Below are positions 24,932 to 33,072 of a stretch of DNA of 33,072 nt, one piece after another. The DNA comes from an uncultured Chloroflexota bacterium. Lineage in GTDB: Bacteria; Chloroflexota; Anaerolineae; Anaerolineales; Anaerolineaceae. Position numbers and translations under genes: made by a program. Location: contig CACYHU010000022.1 in NCBI GenBank assembly GCA_902774215.1, positions 1-33,072 on the forward strand. The letters run 5' to 3'. The stretch's first letter is position 1, and each line of letters starts with the position of its first letter. The notes under the pieces were generated by a model. The model saw only the letters and a list, made by a program, of their open reading frames with translations, had not been told where the DNA came from and ran no database searches.

Positions 24932-27900
24932 TTACTTAACATATATTTTACCCGGAAGAATCCGGTAATATTCACCAGGTTCAGGTGCAGGACTGTCAAT
25001 GATCTGTACGGATACAGGCAGACCACCATCCTGTTTATCACTGTGAAATATCATCGAAAAACTATTGATCTCCAATCGTTCATCAGATTCCACATCTTCC
25101 GAAATCAAAGTAATCGGCAGGATGCGAACCGAATCCGGCGGCATGAAGATATGATCATAATAATGCATACGGTTTATTTCGATTGAACACTTTACGGAAC
25201 CATCGTTGAAATACGGTTCATCAATAAACAAATCGAGATGTTGATCTGTTTTATTTTTCAATACAAGAGCCATCAAAAGAGCTTTTTCAAATCTGCAAAG
25301 CTGGGCAATATCAACACGGTATTGATTATTTTCAGACAAAAGCAGGGGCTCGTATGAATAACCTTCAGGCACATCATCAATCGTATTTGTATTTTGGAAA
25401 CGGTATATATCTTTCTGAATTGGCAGCGGTGTATTCAAATGAAGTGAGAAATATTTCGCATCCCGCAGATCATCATGGGTGGTTTCGAACATCCAAAAAT
25501 CAATATCATATATTTTGTCAAAACCGGAATTTTGTTGAATGTGATCATAAAGAATTATATAATCATTAGAAAAAAAGGACTGATCCGGACGCGTAGATAG
25601 CAGATCATTGTTGAACTGGAAATAACAGATTCCACTCATTCCCGGAGGAAACTCTTTAAGCCACTGGTTACTGATGTTTCCGTTCAATGCCGCCACAAAA
25701 TCAGGACCGAATGTCACATCACCGTTATTTTCAACATAGATAATACATCTTATTTGGTTTTCATATAAATCTGTATAAAGATATATCAGCTCGATTCTCC
25801 AACCATAAGCTTCACTTTCTGCCAATATTTCATATTTAGGCACGATCTCGCTGACATCACAATCAGCAATAGAAAAACGGGCAGTATATTTTTCAGGTTT
25901 CGTGTAATTTTCATCCATAATCCTCTTGGTCAACTCGAATGAGATAGTCTCTACCCGGTCAAGATTCAATAAATCTTCATTTGAAATCAAAAATGAATGC
26001 ACTATGGTTTCACCGCCTGAATAGTTTTTAGGATATATATTATACAAATGGCCTGTCTCAACCATATTGACGATCCGCTTATCATTCAGGACAAAGCTTT
26101 TCAGATCAAAACTGATGTTTGCTTCATGATCGCAAGAATTTTTGATGGATATTTCCATCAAAATGCCTTCCGGATAAACACTCCCGGAAAGCTCAGCTGT
26201 AAAATCATCGAATATGATTTTTTCCGGAGATGCCCGGAAGGGAATCTTTTGATCATCAGGTATCAATACCGGTTCGCTGCAGAATTTGTTTTGCTGCAGG
26301 TCTGTCACTTCAAACACTGCAAACATATCTTTAGAGTACGGAATATCGGGAAGAAACTGCAGTTCCCAGTTCGGTAAACTGACCGAATGAAAAATATCGT
26401 CTTTCGGGGAATCATACCAATCAAAAAATCCGGGAAGAGGTGTATTTTCCCTGCGTGCAGGCAATTGTCTGCTCAAATCCCAAAAGGTGATGTAGTTGTA
26501 ATCATCTTCTGAAATATCAAGACGATTTGTCATGCTTCCTGTTATTTCATCCTCAGTTAATTTTCTGATAATTTTGGGCGATGAACTTTGGTTGTATGAT
26601 TCCCAAAAAAAATGTACACTTTTACTTTTGTTTGATTCCTTCGAAAACAACAAAAGATCCATTGGGTTTTCAGTATAATATACGGCAGTTAACACATTAT
26701 ATTTCCCATCGGGTGTGGTAAGGTACCCTAAAGGACCGTGAGTGTTGCCGTCCTGATCTATCGCATATAAGATCTTTTGTGAAAAATAACCGGTTATCGT
26801 ATTACCTTCCAGAGATGCAGCTGAGGAGAAAATTAGTGAATAACTATCAAGAGACTTTCCCAGAATCAACAAACGCGCCGAGGCGACATTCGCAGATTGT
26901 TCCGGTGTCAGATTTAGCGTTATCAAATCCTGTCCCAGCTCATCTTTCCCATTATAGTTCGTCTCCATCCCGTTCCAGTCTACCATTTCCGCACCGGTCA
27001 GAATCGTTCCGAAATTTTTGATATACTGTGTATAAGCCGGACTGAAATTCAGACGGGCATGACGATCTCGCCAATGGTTGAGATAATCCTCTTTGTTAAA
27101 ATAAGGATGATATAAAGAAAGTCCGTTTGCCCCTTCTCTGTTTGATCGAGCGTATACAACCGTTTCACGAAGCAATTTCTGCAACTCACTTTCACCGTAC
27201 AAATCCAAATTGGAAACCAGACCGACTGCATCCACTAGATCATAACCGTCATTGCTATTTTCACGGACACTTTCACCAAAACCTACTGACTCAAAACGCG
27301 CACCCGACATAAAGGCAAATGTTTCCTCGCTGACAGATTCCGAAAGAGTGTAGAAATAATTATCCATAGCTTTCACGGCTTTGGCTGCCTTGCTCAAATC
27401 CGTACATGACATAGTCAAAATATCTCTATTTTCTTCCTGCCCATCAAAATATGCATCCACAATCCGACTCCCTGTTTCCGCACCATTGGAATCAGATTCA
27501 ATTCCAGATAAAAATGCGTAATTCCAGCCGAAAACCGGTTCGGTTTCCTGAGATGCAATCATATACTCCGCATACGGTTCCATAGCAGCGGCTACTTCCA
27601 GGGAACTCATCAAACAGGCATCAAATCCGATCCAGGACAATTTTTTCCCAAGTTCTGCATGTCTGATCCCCTCTGTAACTTCATCCAAATTCAAACTATC
27701 CCCGGAAAACAATTCATCCCAGCAAACACCCTCCAACGGACCGCCGCCATGATTCCACAAGATCAAAGCATAATTTTCAGCAGGACGGTTTTCTTTACCG
27801 TAAACAAGCAGCTCTGTCAAAGTTCTGCTGCTTCCCATATTTTTTTTATCAAGGGTTTTTACTATCCTGCTGCCGCGGGAACTGATTTCATAAATAATTG

Positions 27901-28225
27901 TTTCAGACGAATCAAATCCCATGGACCAGGATTTTGATCCACCTGCCATGATCAGTAATGAGATTTCATTGCTGATCCCGGAGTCTTTCATTTCCTGTAT
28001 ATCTTCCGAAGCAGATCCATTCAGGCTCTCCAGATTACTGCCACACATATATACCATAACGGTCAGTTTTCGTGCGGAATTATCTCCATAGGCAATTTTG
28101 TGAAGTGAAATAATCGAAAATCCCAAACAGAAAAAAATTATAAATATGTGGAATACAATCCGCAAAATATACGTAAATTTCCCATTATTCAGCCGATCTA
28201 ATTTTTTAAATTCTGTTTTTTCCAT
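24932..28225 (-). CDS. Large clostripain-family (C11) cysteine protease, membrane-anchored or secreted
   Basis: The 1097-residue protein has an N-terminal hydrophobic segment (about 17-42, KFTYILRIVFHIFIIFFCLG) acting as signal anchor. The C11 caspase-like domain follows: VMVYMCGSNLESLNGSASED (56-75), the catalytic His159 in LILWNHGGGPLEG and Cys204 in GFDACLMSSLE, then MIASQETEPVFGWNY. The remaining ~700 residues are beta-rich modules of unknown role. Clostripain-type enzymes usually cut after Arg and mature by self-cleavage. It starts 5 bp after the small membrane-protein gene and is followed by the trypsin-like protease, so the three are probably one operon. It is a paralogue of the protein at 29164-31536. 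Confidence 0.9.
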   Translation of the reverse strand: MEKTEFKKLDRLNNGKFTYILRIVFHIFIIFFCLGFSIISLHKIAYGDNSARKLTVMVYMCGSNLESLNGSASEDIQEMKDSGISNEISLLIMAGGSKSWSMGFDSSETIIYEISSRGSRIVKTLDKKNMGSSRTLTELLVYGKENRPAENYALILWNHGGGPLEGVCWDELFSGDSLNLDEVTEGIRHAELGKKLSWIGFDACLMSSLEVAAAMEPYAEYMIASQETEPVFGWNYAFLSGIESDSNGAETGSRIVDAYFDGQEENRDILTMSCTDLSKAAKAVKAMDNYFYTLSESVSEETFAFMSGARFESVGFGESVRENSNDGYDLVDAVGLVSNLDLYGESELQKLLRETVVYARSNREGANGLSLYHPYFNKEDYLNHWRDRHARLNFSPAYTQYIKNFGTILTGAEMVDWNGMETNYNGKDELGQDLITLNLTPEQSANVASARLLILGKSLDSYSLIFSSAASLEGNTITGYFSQKILYAIDQDGNTHGPLGYLTTPDGKYNVLTAVYYTENPMDLLLFSKESNKSKSVHFFWESYNQSSSPKIIRKLTEDEITGSMTNRLDISEDDYNYITFWDLSRQLPARRENTPLPGFFDWYDSPKDDIFHSVSLPNWELQFLPDIPYSKDMFAVFEVTDLQQNKFCSEPVLIPDDQKIPFRASPEKIIFDDFTAELSGSVYPEGILMEISIKNSCDHEANISFDLKSFVLNDKRIVNMVETGHLYNIYPKNYSGGETIVHSFLISNEDLLNLDRVETISFELTKRIMDENYTKPEKYTARFSIADCDVSEIVPKYEILAESEAYGWRIELIYLYTDLYENQIRCIIYVENNGDVTFGPDFVAALNGNISNQWLKEFPPGMSGICYFQFNNDLLSTRPDQSFFSNDYIILYDHIQQNSGFDKIYDIDFWMFETTHDDLRDAKYFSLHLNTPLPIQKDIYRFQNTNTIDDVPEGYSYEPLLLSENNQYRVDIAQLCRFEKALLMALVLKNKTDQHLDLFIDEPYFNDGSVKCSIEINRMHYYDHIFMPPDSVRILPITLISEDVESDERLEINSFSMIFHSDKQDGGLPVSVQIIDSPAPEPGEYYRILPGKIYVK

Positions 28226-28230
28226 CCTAT

Positions 28231-28434
28231 CTATCCTATACTATTTATCATTATAAATGTAAATAGCTTGAGTGAACTGGTAAACGGAGTCCATAATGTC
28301 CAATCATCTTTCGGGGTAATTGCATTGTAATAAGCAACATAGCCAACCAATCCCATAGAAACCGGGACTATAATCAGAAATAATTGAACATAGCATTTTC
28401 CCCATATTTTTTTTATTTTTTTTAACATTTCCAC
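28231..28434 (-). CDS. Small membrane protein, possibly truncated
   Basis: The 67-residue product has a basic start (KKIKKIWGKC), one clear membrane segment (VQLFLIIVPVSMGLVGYVAY) and a second weaker hydrophobic stretch (SSLKLFTFIMI) near its end. The WTLWTPFTSSLKLF string looks like the beginning of a longer membrane protein cut short. The first possible start is GTG at 28434; ATG at 28428 is equally likely. Its stop lies 5 bp before the C11 protease start. I do not recognise a family. Confidence 0.5.
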   Translation of the reverse strand: MEMLKKIKKIWGKCYVQLFLIIVPVSMGLVGYVAYYNAITPKDDWTLWTPFTSSLKLFTFIMINSIG

Positions 28435-28448
28435 GTGCCTCAGTATTT

Positions 28449-29176
28449 TTATCGGATTATAATCACATTTTTTATGGGAATCTGTTCAACATCCATATCA
28501 TTCTCAGACAGAAATTTGGCATCAACATCAAAAGATTCATCTCTTTCGTCTAGACAGTTTCAAAATTAATATTTGCCGGATCCGGAGTGTAGTCCGGTAG
28601 ATAAAAATTAGAGACCGGTTGTTTTGTTGCAGTTTCAGAAATGATTACCGCACTATTGATTTCCGTTTCTGATAATATTCCGGAACCGGGCTGTCTTCCA
28701 GAAAAATAAACAAGTATACCGGCAGCAACAAGCATCAGACAGGTCCCAATGAAAATTTTTCGAATGAGATTTACCGGTTTTGATTTCAAATATTTTTTCA
28801 AGTTTGGCAATATCGGTCGAAAAATGTGTGACATCATAATTGAAACAATTTTTCGAACGGATGTTGTCAATTTCTTCCGATAATTCTTTCGGGAAAGAAA
28901 ATCTATCCATCCTGACCGGGATTATGTTTTTTCTGTTTTCCAAAGCGCAAACCAATTCTCTTCGAATCCAGTTATTTGGATTATTACACTGCTAAAGTGC
29001 TCCAGAAGATAAAATAATCATAGAATCTTTATTGTTTTTAGTTTATCAAATAATGCCAAATCAAAATCATCGCTGCCAAGATTATCCATATCCAAAAAAA
29101 CACGATAGCCCCTGCTTGTCAGTACAAAATGCATATGATTTGCAACAATACTCCCACCATCTCTTACTGAATTATA
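28449..29176 (-). pseudogene. Broken TIR-domain / transmembrane gene
   Basis: Three frames must be joined to read one protein. Part 1: NSVRDGGSIVANHMHFVLTS, RGYRVFLDMDNLGSDDFDLALF, ending at a TGA (29018-29020). Part 2: SMIILSSGAL, a TAG (28992-28994), then NPNNWIRRELVCALENRKNI and IPVRMDRFSFPKEL up to KLEK. Part 3, after a frame change at a run of six T (28793-28798): YLKSKPVNLIRKIF, then the membrane segment IGTCLMLVAAGILVYF, stopping at 28550; a further frame codes DERDESFDVDAKFL to a stop at 28449. Parts 1 and 2 are a TIR domain. TIR domains cleave NAD or signal in bacterial defence. The start is missing, overwritten by the end of the C11 gene. Confidence 0.8.
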
Positions 29177-31536
29177 GCATGTGTTACGGGAATCACACCA
29201 ATCACTTCTCCATCAGGATCATAGAAAGTCATATCATAAGTAATTTTTGTAATATTTTCACCATTATCCCAAGGCAGTACTACACTCATTAGCTGACTTT
29301 CATTTGGTACGAGTCCCCAACCTGGCCCTGTTCCGAAAATTTCCACTTCAGAATCAACTGATACATCATTTACTGTAAAATTATCCACAAAGATAATCAT
29401 TTCTTTGTCAGAAATATTTATAATCCGACAGGAAATTCGCCTGTCCTGAGCGCTGAACTTTTCATTGTCAATAATGGCTGAATTCTGATCGTCATAAACA
29501 GTTTCGATAGCTAATCCAGGAATTGATCCCCCAACAAGTTTTGTCGGTTCACTCATGAAAACATTGTTATAAATATCAGTGACCCGGAAAGCTATATACA
29601 GCGATTCAGTATCTAATTCATCTTCAAGTAAAATGAGTTTCCATTGCTTATCGAGCGGAAGTTCAAAAGAAACCGTGTTGATAACATTCCACTGGTCGAA
29701 AGAAAGGAGTGCCTCATCCTCATATGTCATTTCTTTTTCGTACACCATATATCTTATACTGCTGAATTGGGTAAGGTCAGCTGTAAGACGGGGGGAATAC
29801 CCATTAATTGCTTCATCAAACAAGTAAAAATCAATACCATCTTCAAGCGCAAATTGCTCCGGAAAATAGGTAATTCCATCTTTGAGATTTCCATGAGTTA
29901 CCATAATCGCATCAAATTCATTGTTTTGTTCGTCTATGAGTGTTACAGGGAACCTTATCAAACCATCACCCATATCTTCAAATATTATTGCAACATGATG
30001 CAGCGGTTCATCTAATAAATCTGCAAAAAACAGGTTTTTATGCTCATATTCACCGGTCAAGAAGTGGTCATTCTCAATACCTGCATTTTGTATACCGACC
30101 AACTGCCATGTTTCCGCCTCCGGTGATTTTTGAAGTGCAACAAGCGATGCATCGCCAAAATTTGCGACCTGCTCTTCAGTGAGATCGATCTTGAAACGGG
30201 AATGAATCACTCTACCGGTTACATCATGAATCGTACTCAGCACAGACCATGTGTTGTTACCAGAAGATATTAAATATTGTCCAAATGTTGAAATAAACTC
30301 ATTATATGGATCTGAGAAATCAATTGTGTTGTAAACTTCCATAAATTTGGAATAAGCATATTTATTATTGAACGGAAAATAAACAGAAAGGCCTGTAGCA
30401 CCACAAGATTGGGGTGTATAGTCTGTAACTGTATCCATAATAGTTTTTAATACTTTTTCTGCCTTTTTGGTATCTCCGAATTCCGAAAAAAATTTGATCA
30501 TGTTTCCAAGATCAACAAGGTCGGGATCATTCATTGAATTTACATCTCTTCCAAAACTGATTACTTTTCTTCTTGCTCTTGACATCTCTGCGTAATTCTC
30601 GCTTGTGATATCAAAATCCTCAAAAAAGTCATCAATACTGTCAACAAGTTCCCCTATTTTATTCAGATTGATACATGACATATAATATTCATTATCGGTG
30701 TTATATTTCTGCTTAACCGAATAATTATAGCTCTCAATGATTCGTTTGCCAGTTTCCTCGGTTGACACATCTTTTTCCAGACCTTTCAGAAAAACATAAT
30801 TCCATCCATCTGCCGGTTCTGTTTCTTCAGAAGCGATCATATAGTTGGCATATGGGGCAATAACTTTTGCTGTTTCAGCTGTGCTCATCAGACATGCATC
30901 AAACCCGATCCAATCAAGTTTCCGCCCAGTAAACGGGCTGGCCAGGAATGCGGTATCCAATTCAGCCATTGTCAAAGAATCTCCTTCGAAATTTTCGTCC
31001 TGGCATATACCATTGATCGAACCACCACCATGATCCCAAATAATAAGAGCATAATGTTCAGTCTGAAAGTTTTCCTCAACAACTGTCAGAAATCTCGAAA
31101 GTGTTGTCGGATCACCCATATTGTATGCTTTTCCATCATTGAACAATGTATGAAATTTATCTCCGATAAGATAATAGACACCCGTCGTTCCATCTGGAAT
31201 CTGTCGGTTTGCCCATTTTCTGCTCCCACCGGCCATGATAACCACATTAACTTTTTCCGGATTATAGTCAGAATTGATCATTTCAATTATATCTTTTGTG
31301 GCACTGCCTGTTAGTTCTTCCAGTGTGCTTCCGCATAAATAAATCATTACTGTTATACTGCCCTCTTTAGATGCGGTTACATTATTATCAAAACCATCCT
31401 CAGAGTTCTCTTCTGGTATTGTCTGCTCATCTGTGATTTCAGCGATCATATCTAATATTGATTTATCGTTTTCTGCATTGACTGCTTTGGACATAAGCAA
31501 AATCATGATCATCAAAAATAAAAGTACATTTTTCAT
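29164..31536 (-). CDS. Secreted clostripain-family (C11) cysteine protease
   Basis: The 790-residue protein begins with a signal peptide (MKNVLLFLMIMILLMSKAVN, AEN). The C11 domain shows ITVMIYLCGSTLEELTGSAT (61-80), catalytic His169 in LIIWDHGGGSINGI and Cys215 in GFDACLMSTAETA, then MIASEETEPADGWNY. About 400 C-terminal residues form beta-rich domains like those of the larger paralogue at 24932-28225. AGGAAA lies before the ATG. The end of the gene overlaps the remains of the TIR gene. Likely substrate and role are unknown; it should act outside the membrane. Confidence 0.9.
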   Translation of the reverse strand: MKNVLLFLMIMILLMSKAVNAENDKSILDMIAEITDEQTIPEENSEDGFDNNVTASKEGSITVMIYLCGSTLEELTGSATKDIIEMINSDYNPEKVNVVIMAGGSRKWANRQIPDGTTGVYYLIGDKFHTLFNDGKAYNMGDPTTLSRFLTVVEENFQTEHYALIIWDHGGGSINGICQDENFEGDSLTMAELDTAFLASPFTGRKLDWIGFDACLMSTAETAKVIAPYANYMIASEETEPADGWNYVFLKGLEKDVSTEETGKRIIESYNYSVKQKYNTDNEYYMSCINLNKIGELVDSIDDFFEDFDITSENYAEMSRARRKVISFGRDVNSMNDPDLVDLGNMIKFFSEFGDTKKAEKVLKTIMDTVTDYTPQSCGATGLSVYFPFNNKYAYSKFMEVYNTIDFSDPYNEFISTFGQYLISSGNNTWSVLSTIHDVTGRVIHSRFKIDLTEEQVANFGDASLVALQKSPEAETWQLVGIQNAGIENDHFLTGEYEHKNLFFADLLDEPLHHVAIIFEDMGDGLIRFPVTLIDEQNNEFDAIMVTHGNLKDGITYFPEQFALEDGIDFYLFDEAINGYSPRLTADLTQFSSIRYMVYEKEMTYEDEALLSFDQWNVINTVSFELPLDKQWKLILLEDELDTESLYIAFRVTDIYNNVFMSEPTKLVGGSIPGLAIETVYDDQNSAIIDNEKFSAQDRRISCRIINISDKEMIIFVDNFTVNDVSVDSEVEIFGTGPGWGLVPNESQLMSVVLPWDNGENITKITYDMTFYDPDGEVIGVIPVTHAIIQ

Positions 31537-31568
31537 TTAATTTTCCTGTTTTCATTTCCGGAAATTCA

Positions 31569-32273
31569 TTATTTATATTGAATAATATCCAGTTGATTGA
31601 TCAATTTCAATCCGATTTGAACCTCTTTATTTTTCTTAGCTTCATAGCACACCTGAATCTGATGCCCCCCAACGGAAGTATACATATAGACCAAGCCTTC
31701 TGTATCACTGCAGTCAAAAATCAGCCAATAATTACCACCTACCTTTGCATAAGCAGAATCTTTTGCATTTTGGAATCCATTTTTGGAAAAAAACGACAGC
31801 AGCTTTTCAACATCGCTTTCAGACAGATTATTGGATTCCGGATATAAAGAAGCCCAATCCGCTTCACTTATTATGACATAAATATCTATTTGGTTTGTTG
31901 GGTCAAAAATGTTAAGATGAACACCATTATAGACATATGAAAGAATGACCGGAATCGGATTATCATAGAAAGTTAAGTACAGATCAAGCTGATGAACCAG
32001 ATCCTGTGTGAACACGTAAACAAAATCATCTGAAAGTGTATAACCAATCGCCAAGCCCTCTCTGGTTAAAATACCATATCCCTCGTCACTGATTTCGACG
32101 AGATCCGAGACAGATGTAATTGATTTTGTCATCTTTTCTTCATCTTTTTCCGGAAAATCAGGAAATGATTTTAGCATAGGGTCATCTGTAAGTATAATTT
32201 CCTCAGCTTTGGCAATTAAACCACTATTCAGGAAAATAAAACCAATAAAAATCAATAGAAAAAATTTTTTCAT
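31569..32273 (-). CDS. Exported protein of unknown function
   Basis: The 234-residue protein starts with a signal peptide (MKKFFLLIFIGFIFLNSGLI, AKAEE). The rest (for example GYGILTREGLAIGYTLSDDF and later YVIISEADWASLYPESN) is mixed alpha/beta and matches no family I recognise. No lipobox cysteine is visible. AAAGGAG 4 bp before the ATG lies inside the preceding gene, whose stop overlaps this start by 4 bp, so the two are coupled. It precedes the C11 protease gene by 32 bp, which suggests one operon and export with it. Confidence 0.8.
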   Translation of the reverse strand: MKKFFLLIFIGFIFLNSGLIAKAEEIILTDDPMLKSFPDFPEKDEEKMTKSITSVSDLVEISDEGYGILTREGLAIGYTLSDDFVYVFTQDLVHQLDLYLTFYDNPIPVILSYVYNGVHLNIFDPTNQIDIYVIISEADWASLYPESNNLSESDVEKLLSFFSKNGFQNAKDSAYAKVGGNYWLIFDCSDTEGLVYMYTSVGGHQIQVCYEAKKNKEVQIGLKLINQLDIIQYK

Positions 32274-32485
32274 ATTTCTCCTTTACTTAATTTGAGTTTA
32301 ATCCGTGTTATATCGTCGAACTTTTCCTTATAACTATTATACCGTTTTTCTAAATCCGCCTGGACTGGATTTGTATAACGTTTAATAAAAGCTTCATTTC
32401 TTAATTTCGTTATATCTTTTATTCCTCGTATTATAGAGTCATAAATGGGGTAATTGTCAAATTTTTCTAACGTGTCTTTATTCAT
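32270..32485 (-). CDS. Small protein of unknown function
   Basis: The 71-residue product is charged and predicted helical (KRYTNPVQADLEKRYNSYKE, KFDDITRIKLKLSKGEI). It has no signal peptide and no family I recognise. The ribosome binding site (GGAATT) is weak. Its last codons carry the ribosome binding site of the next gene, and the stop overlaps the next start by 4 bp. It could be the tail of a larger broken gene. Confidence 0.5.
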   Translation of the reverse strand: MNKDTLEKFDNYPIYDSIIRGIKDITKLRNEAFIKRYTNPVQADLEKRYNSYKEKFDDITRIKLKLSKGEI

Positions 32486-32518
32486 ATATAATTCCGTAAT
32501 ATATGTAATGCAAAAAAA

Positions 32519-32856
32519 TTAATAAGGCGTTTCAACACGATATATGCATGCCCCGGTTTCATTTCGAATGCCATAAGCGATAATGTATGGCGGAGCAGAA
32601 TTTTCTAAAATTTGATATAGAAAGCGTTTTACTCCGGAAATATTTTCTTCGGAAGGTGAAAAATAGAGAATAATCTTTTCATTCAGGCTGAACAACCTTT
32701 TTTCTTCATCTATGAGTTGAATTCTTCTTCCTGATTTAGGCAATCGGGCAAAAGAGTGATTTTGAATTGATCAATAGATTGCTGCTGCGGTGGGATCTCC
32801 ATTTTGGAGATAAAGACATAGATCTCAAAAAGCTGTTTAGTGTCAGATATGTCCAT
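32519..32856 (-). pseudogene. Unknown gene with a probable frameshift
   Basis: The only good start is ATG at 32856, with AAAGGA 6 bp upstream. This frame (MDISDTKQLFEIYVFISKME and so on, 48 codons) ends at 32710. A second frame overlapping it from about 32743 continues with PKSGRRIQLIDEEKRLFSLN and ILYFSPSEENISGVKRFLYQ, and ends YRVETPY at 32519; on its own it has only a TTG start. A single-base change near 32745-32760 would join them into a protein of about 112 residues. I do not recognise the family. Two overlapping genes remain possible. Confidence 0.5.
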
Positions 32857-32869
32857 TCGGGTCCTTTCC

Positions 32870-32893
32870 GGACCGGTAAATGAAAACCGGTCC
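32870..32893. repeat. Short perfect inverted repeat upstream of the unknown gene
   Basis: GGACCGGT and ACCGGTCC (8-bp arms) flank AAATGAAA. It sits 14 bp upstream of the ATG at 32856 and next to its ribosome binding site, so it could be an operator or affect translation. No T run follows. Confidence 0.5.
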
Positions 32894-32982
32894 CTTTCCC
32901 GTCAGAATCAGAGAAGAAACCGGTTTGATTGACACTAAATTAAACAAAAAGAGGCTGTCGCAAATGCAGATTTTGATATGTA

Positions 32983-33020
32983 CCCTCTTTACTGGACAAA
33001 CCAGTAAGGAGGGTTTTTTT
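32983..33020 (+). terminator. RBS-burying hairpin with T run before the transposase
   Basis: CCCTCTTTACTGG (32983-32995) pairs with CCAGTAAGGAGGG (33001-33013) through one G-T wobble, with a 5-nt loop, followed by seven T and then the ATG. The 3' arm contains the Shine-Dalgarno AAGGAGGG. Transcripts entering from outside would be stopped, or would have the transposase start hidden. Confidence 0.8.
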
Positions 33021-33072
33021 ATGAAATACAGCTATGAATTTAAGAAAAAATGTGTTGATATGTACCGAGAAG
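33021..33072 (+). CDS. Transposase, N-terminal fragment (IS3-like OrfA)
   Basis: Only the first 17 residues are in the window: MKYSYEFKKKCVDMYRE. This kind of start (Y-x-F-K-x-x-C-V-x-x-Y) is typical of the helix-turn-helix first protein of IS3-family (IS150-like) elements. AAGGAGGG lies 7 bp before the ATG. The family assignment is tentative because of the short length. Confidence 0.6.
   Translation, partial: MKYSYEFKKKCVDMYRE

Larger units (their letters stand above)
32950..33072 (+). mobile_element. Left end of an insertion sequence, cut by the window edge
   Basis: The element seems to begin near GAGGCTGTCGCAAATGC (about 32951), a typical terminal-repeat-like sequence, followed by a short leader and the start of a transposase gene at 33021. 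The right end and the target duplication are outside the window, so the exact border is not provable here. Confidence 0.65.

Overview
The window reads as an accessory (defence) island of a Gram-positive anaerobe, most likely a Clostridia member of the Bacillota (possibly a rumen or gut lineage). This rests on purine-rich AGGAGG-type ribosome binding sites, clostripain-type (C11) proteases, a VapBC pair, IS66 and IS3-like debris, and the general protein style. The genus cannot be told from the sequence. Almost every gene is on the minus strand, so transcription runs from right to left.

Region 1 (about 22.5 kb down to 0.2 kb) is a complete type 1 BREX anti-phage locus in canonical order: brxA, brxB, brxC, pglX, pglZ, brxL. 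It is expanded by inserted cargo. Between brxC and pglX lie an orphan polymorphic-toxin/immunity pair on the opposite strand, a VapBC pair, a decayed second vapB, and a DUF4143 AAA ATPase. Between pglX and pglZ lie a DUF2971 protein, a RelE/ParE toxin-antitoxin pair, and an AlbA/Schlafen-type ATP-binding regulator. Between pglZ and brxL lies a four-helix-bundle protein. Last comes a macrodomain-NADAR fusion that may reverse ADP-ribosylation, closed by a perfect-palindrome terminator. A terminator after brxC suggests that brxABC and the distal genes are separate transcripts.

The most unusual sequence feature is a family of degenerate 7-bp tandem repeats (AGCT-, CAGTTGG-, TTCTGAT-, GGTCAGG- and CTACCGT-type). 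They occupy many gene junctions of the distal half of the BREX locus, separate the pglZ start codon from its Shine-Dalgarno sequence, and sit in frame at four places inside pglX, one directly before methyltransferase motif I. A 75-bp degenerate copy of the pglX 3' end lies on the far side of the DUF2971 gene, which records a past rearrangement.

Region 2 (about 22.7 to 23.7 kb) is a scrapyard upstream of brxA: a chimeric relic of a C5-cytosine methyltransferase joined to a phage-type Dam methyltransferase, then an IS66 transposase relic.

Region 3 (about 23.7 to 32.9 kb) is an AT-richer minus-strand cluster of exported proteins. It holds a trypsin-like protease with an SH3-like tail, two large clostripain-family proteases, a small membrane protein, a secreted protein of unknown function, two short unknown genes, and a TIR-transmembrane gene broken by several lesions. 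The window ends in the left part of an insertion sequence whose transposase ribosome binding site is buried in a terminator-like hairpin.
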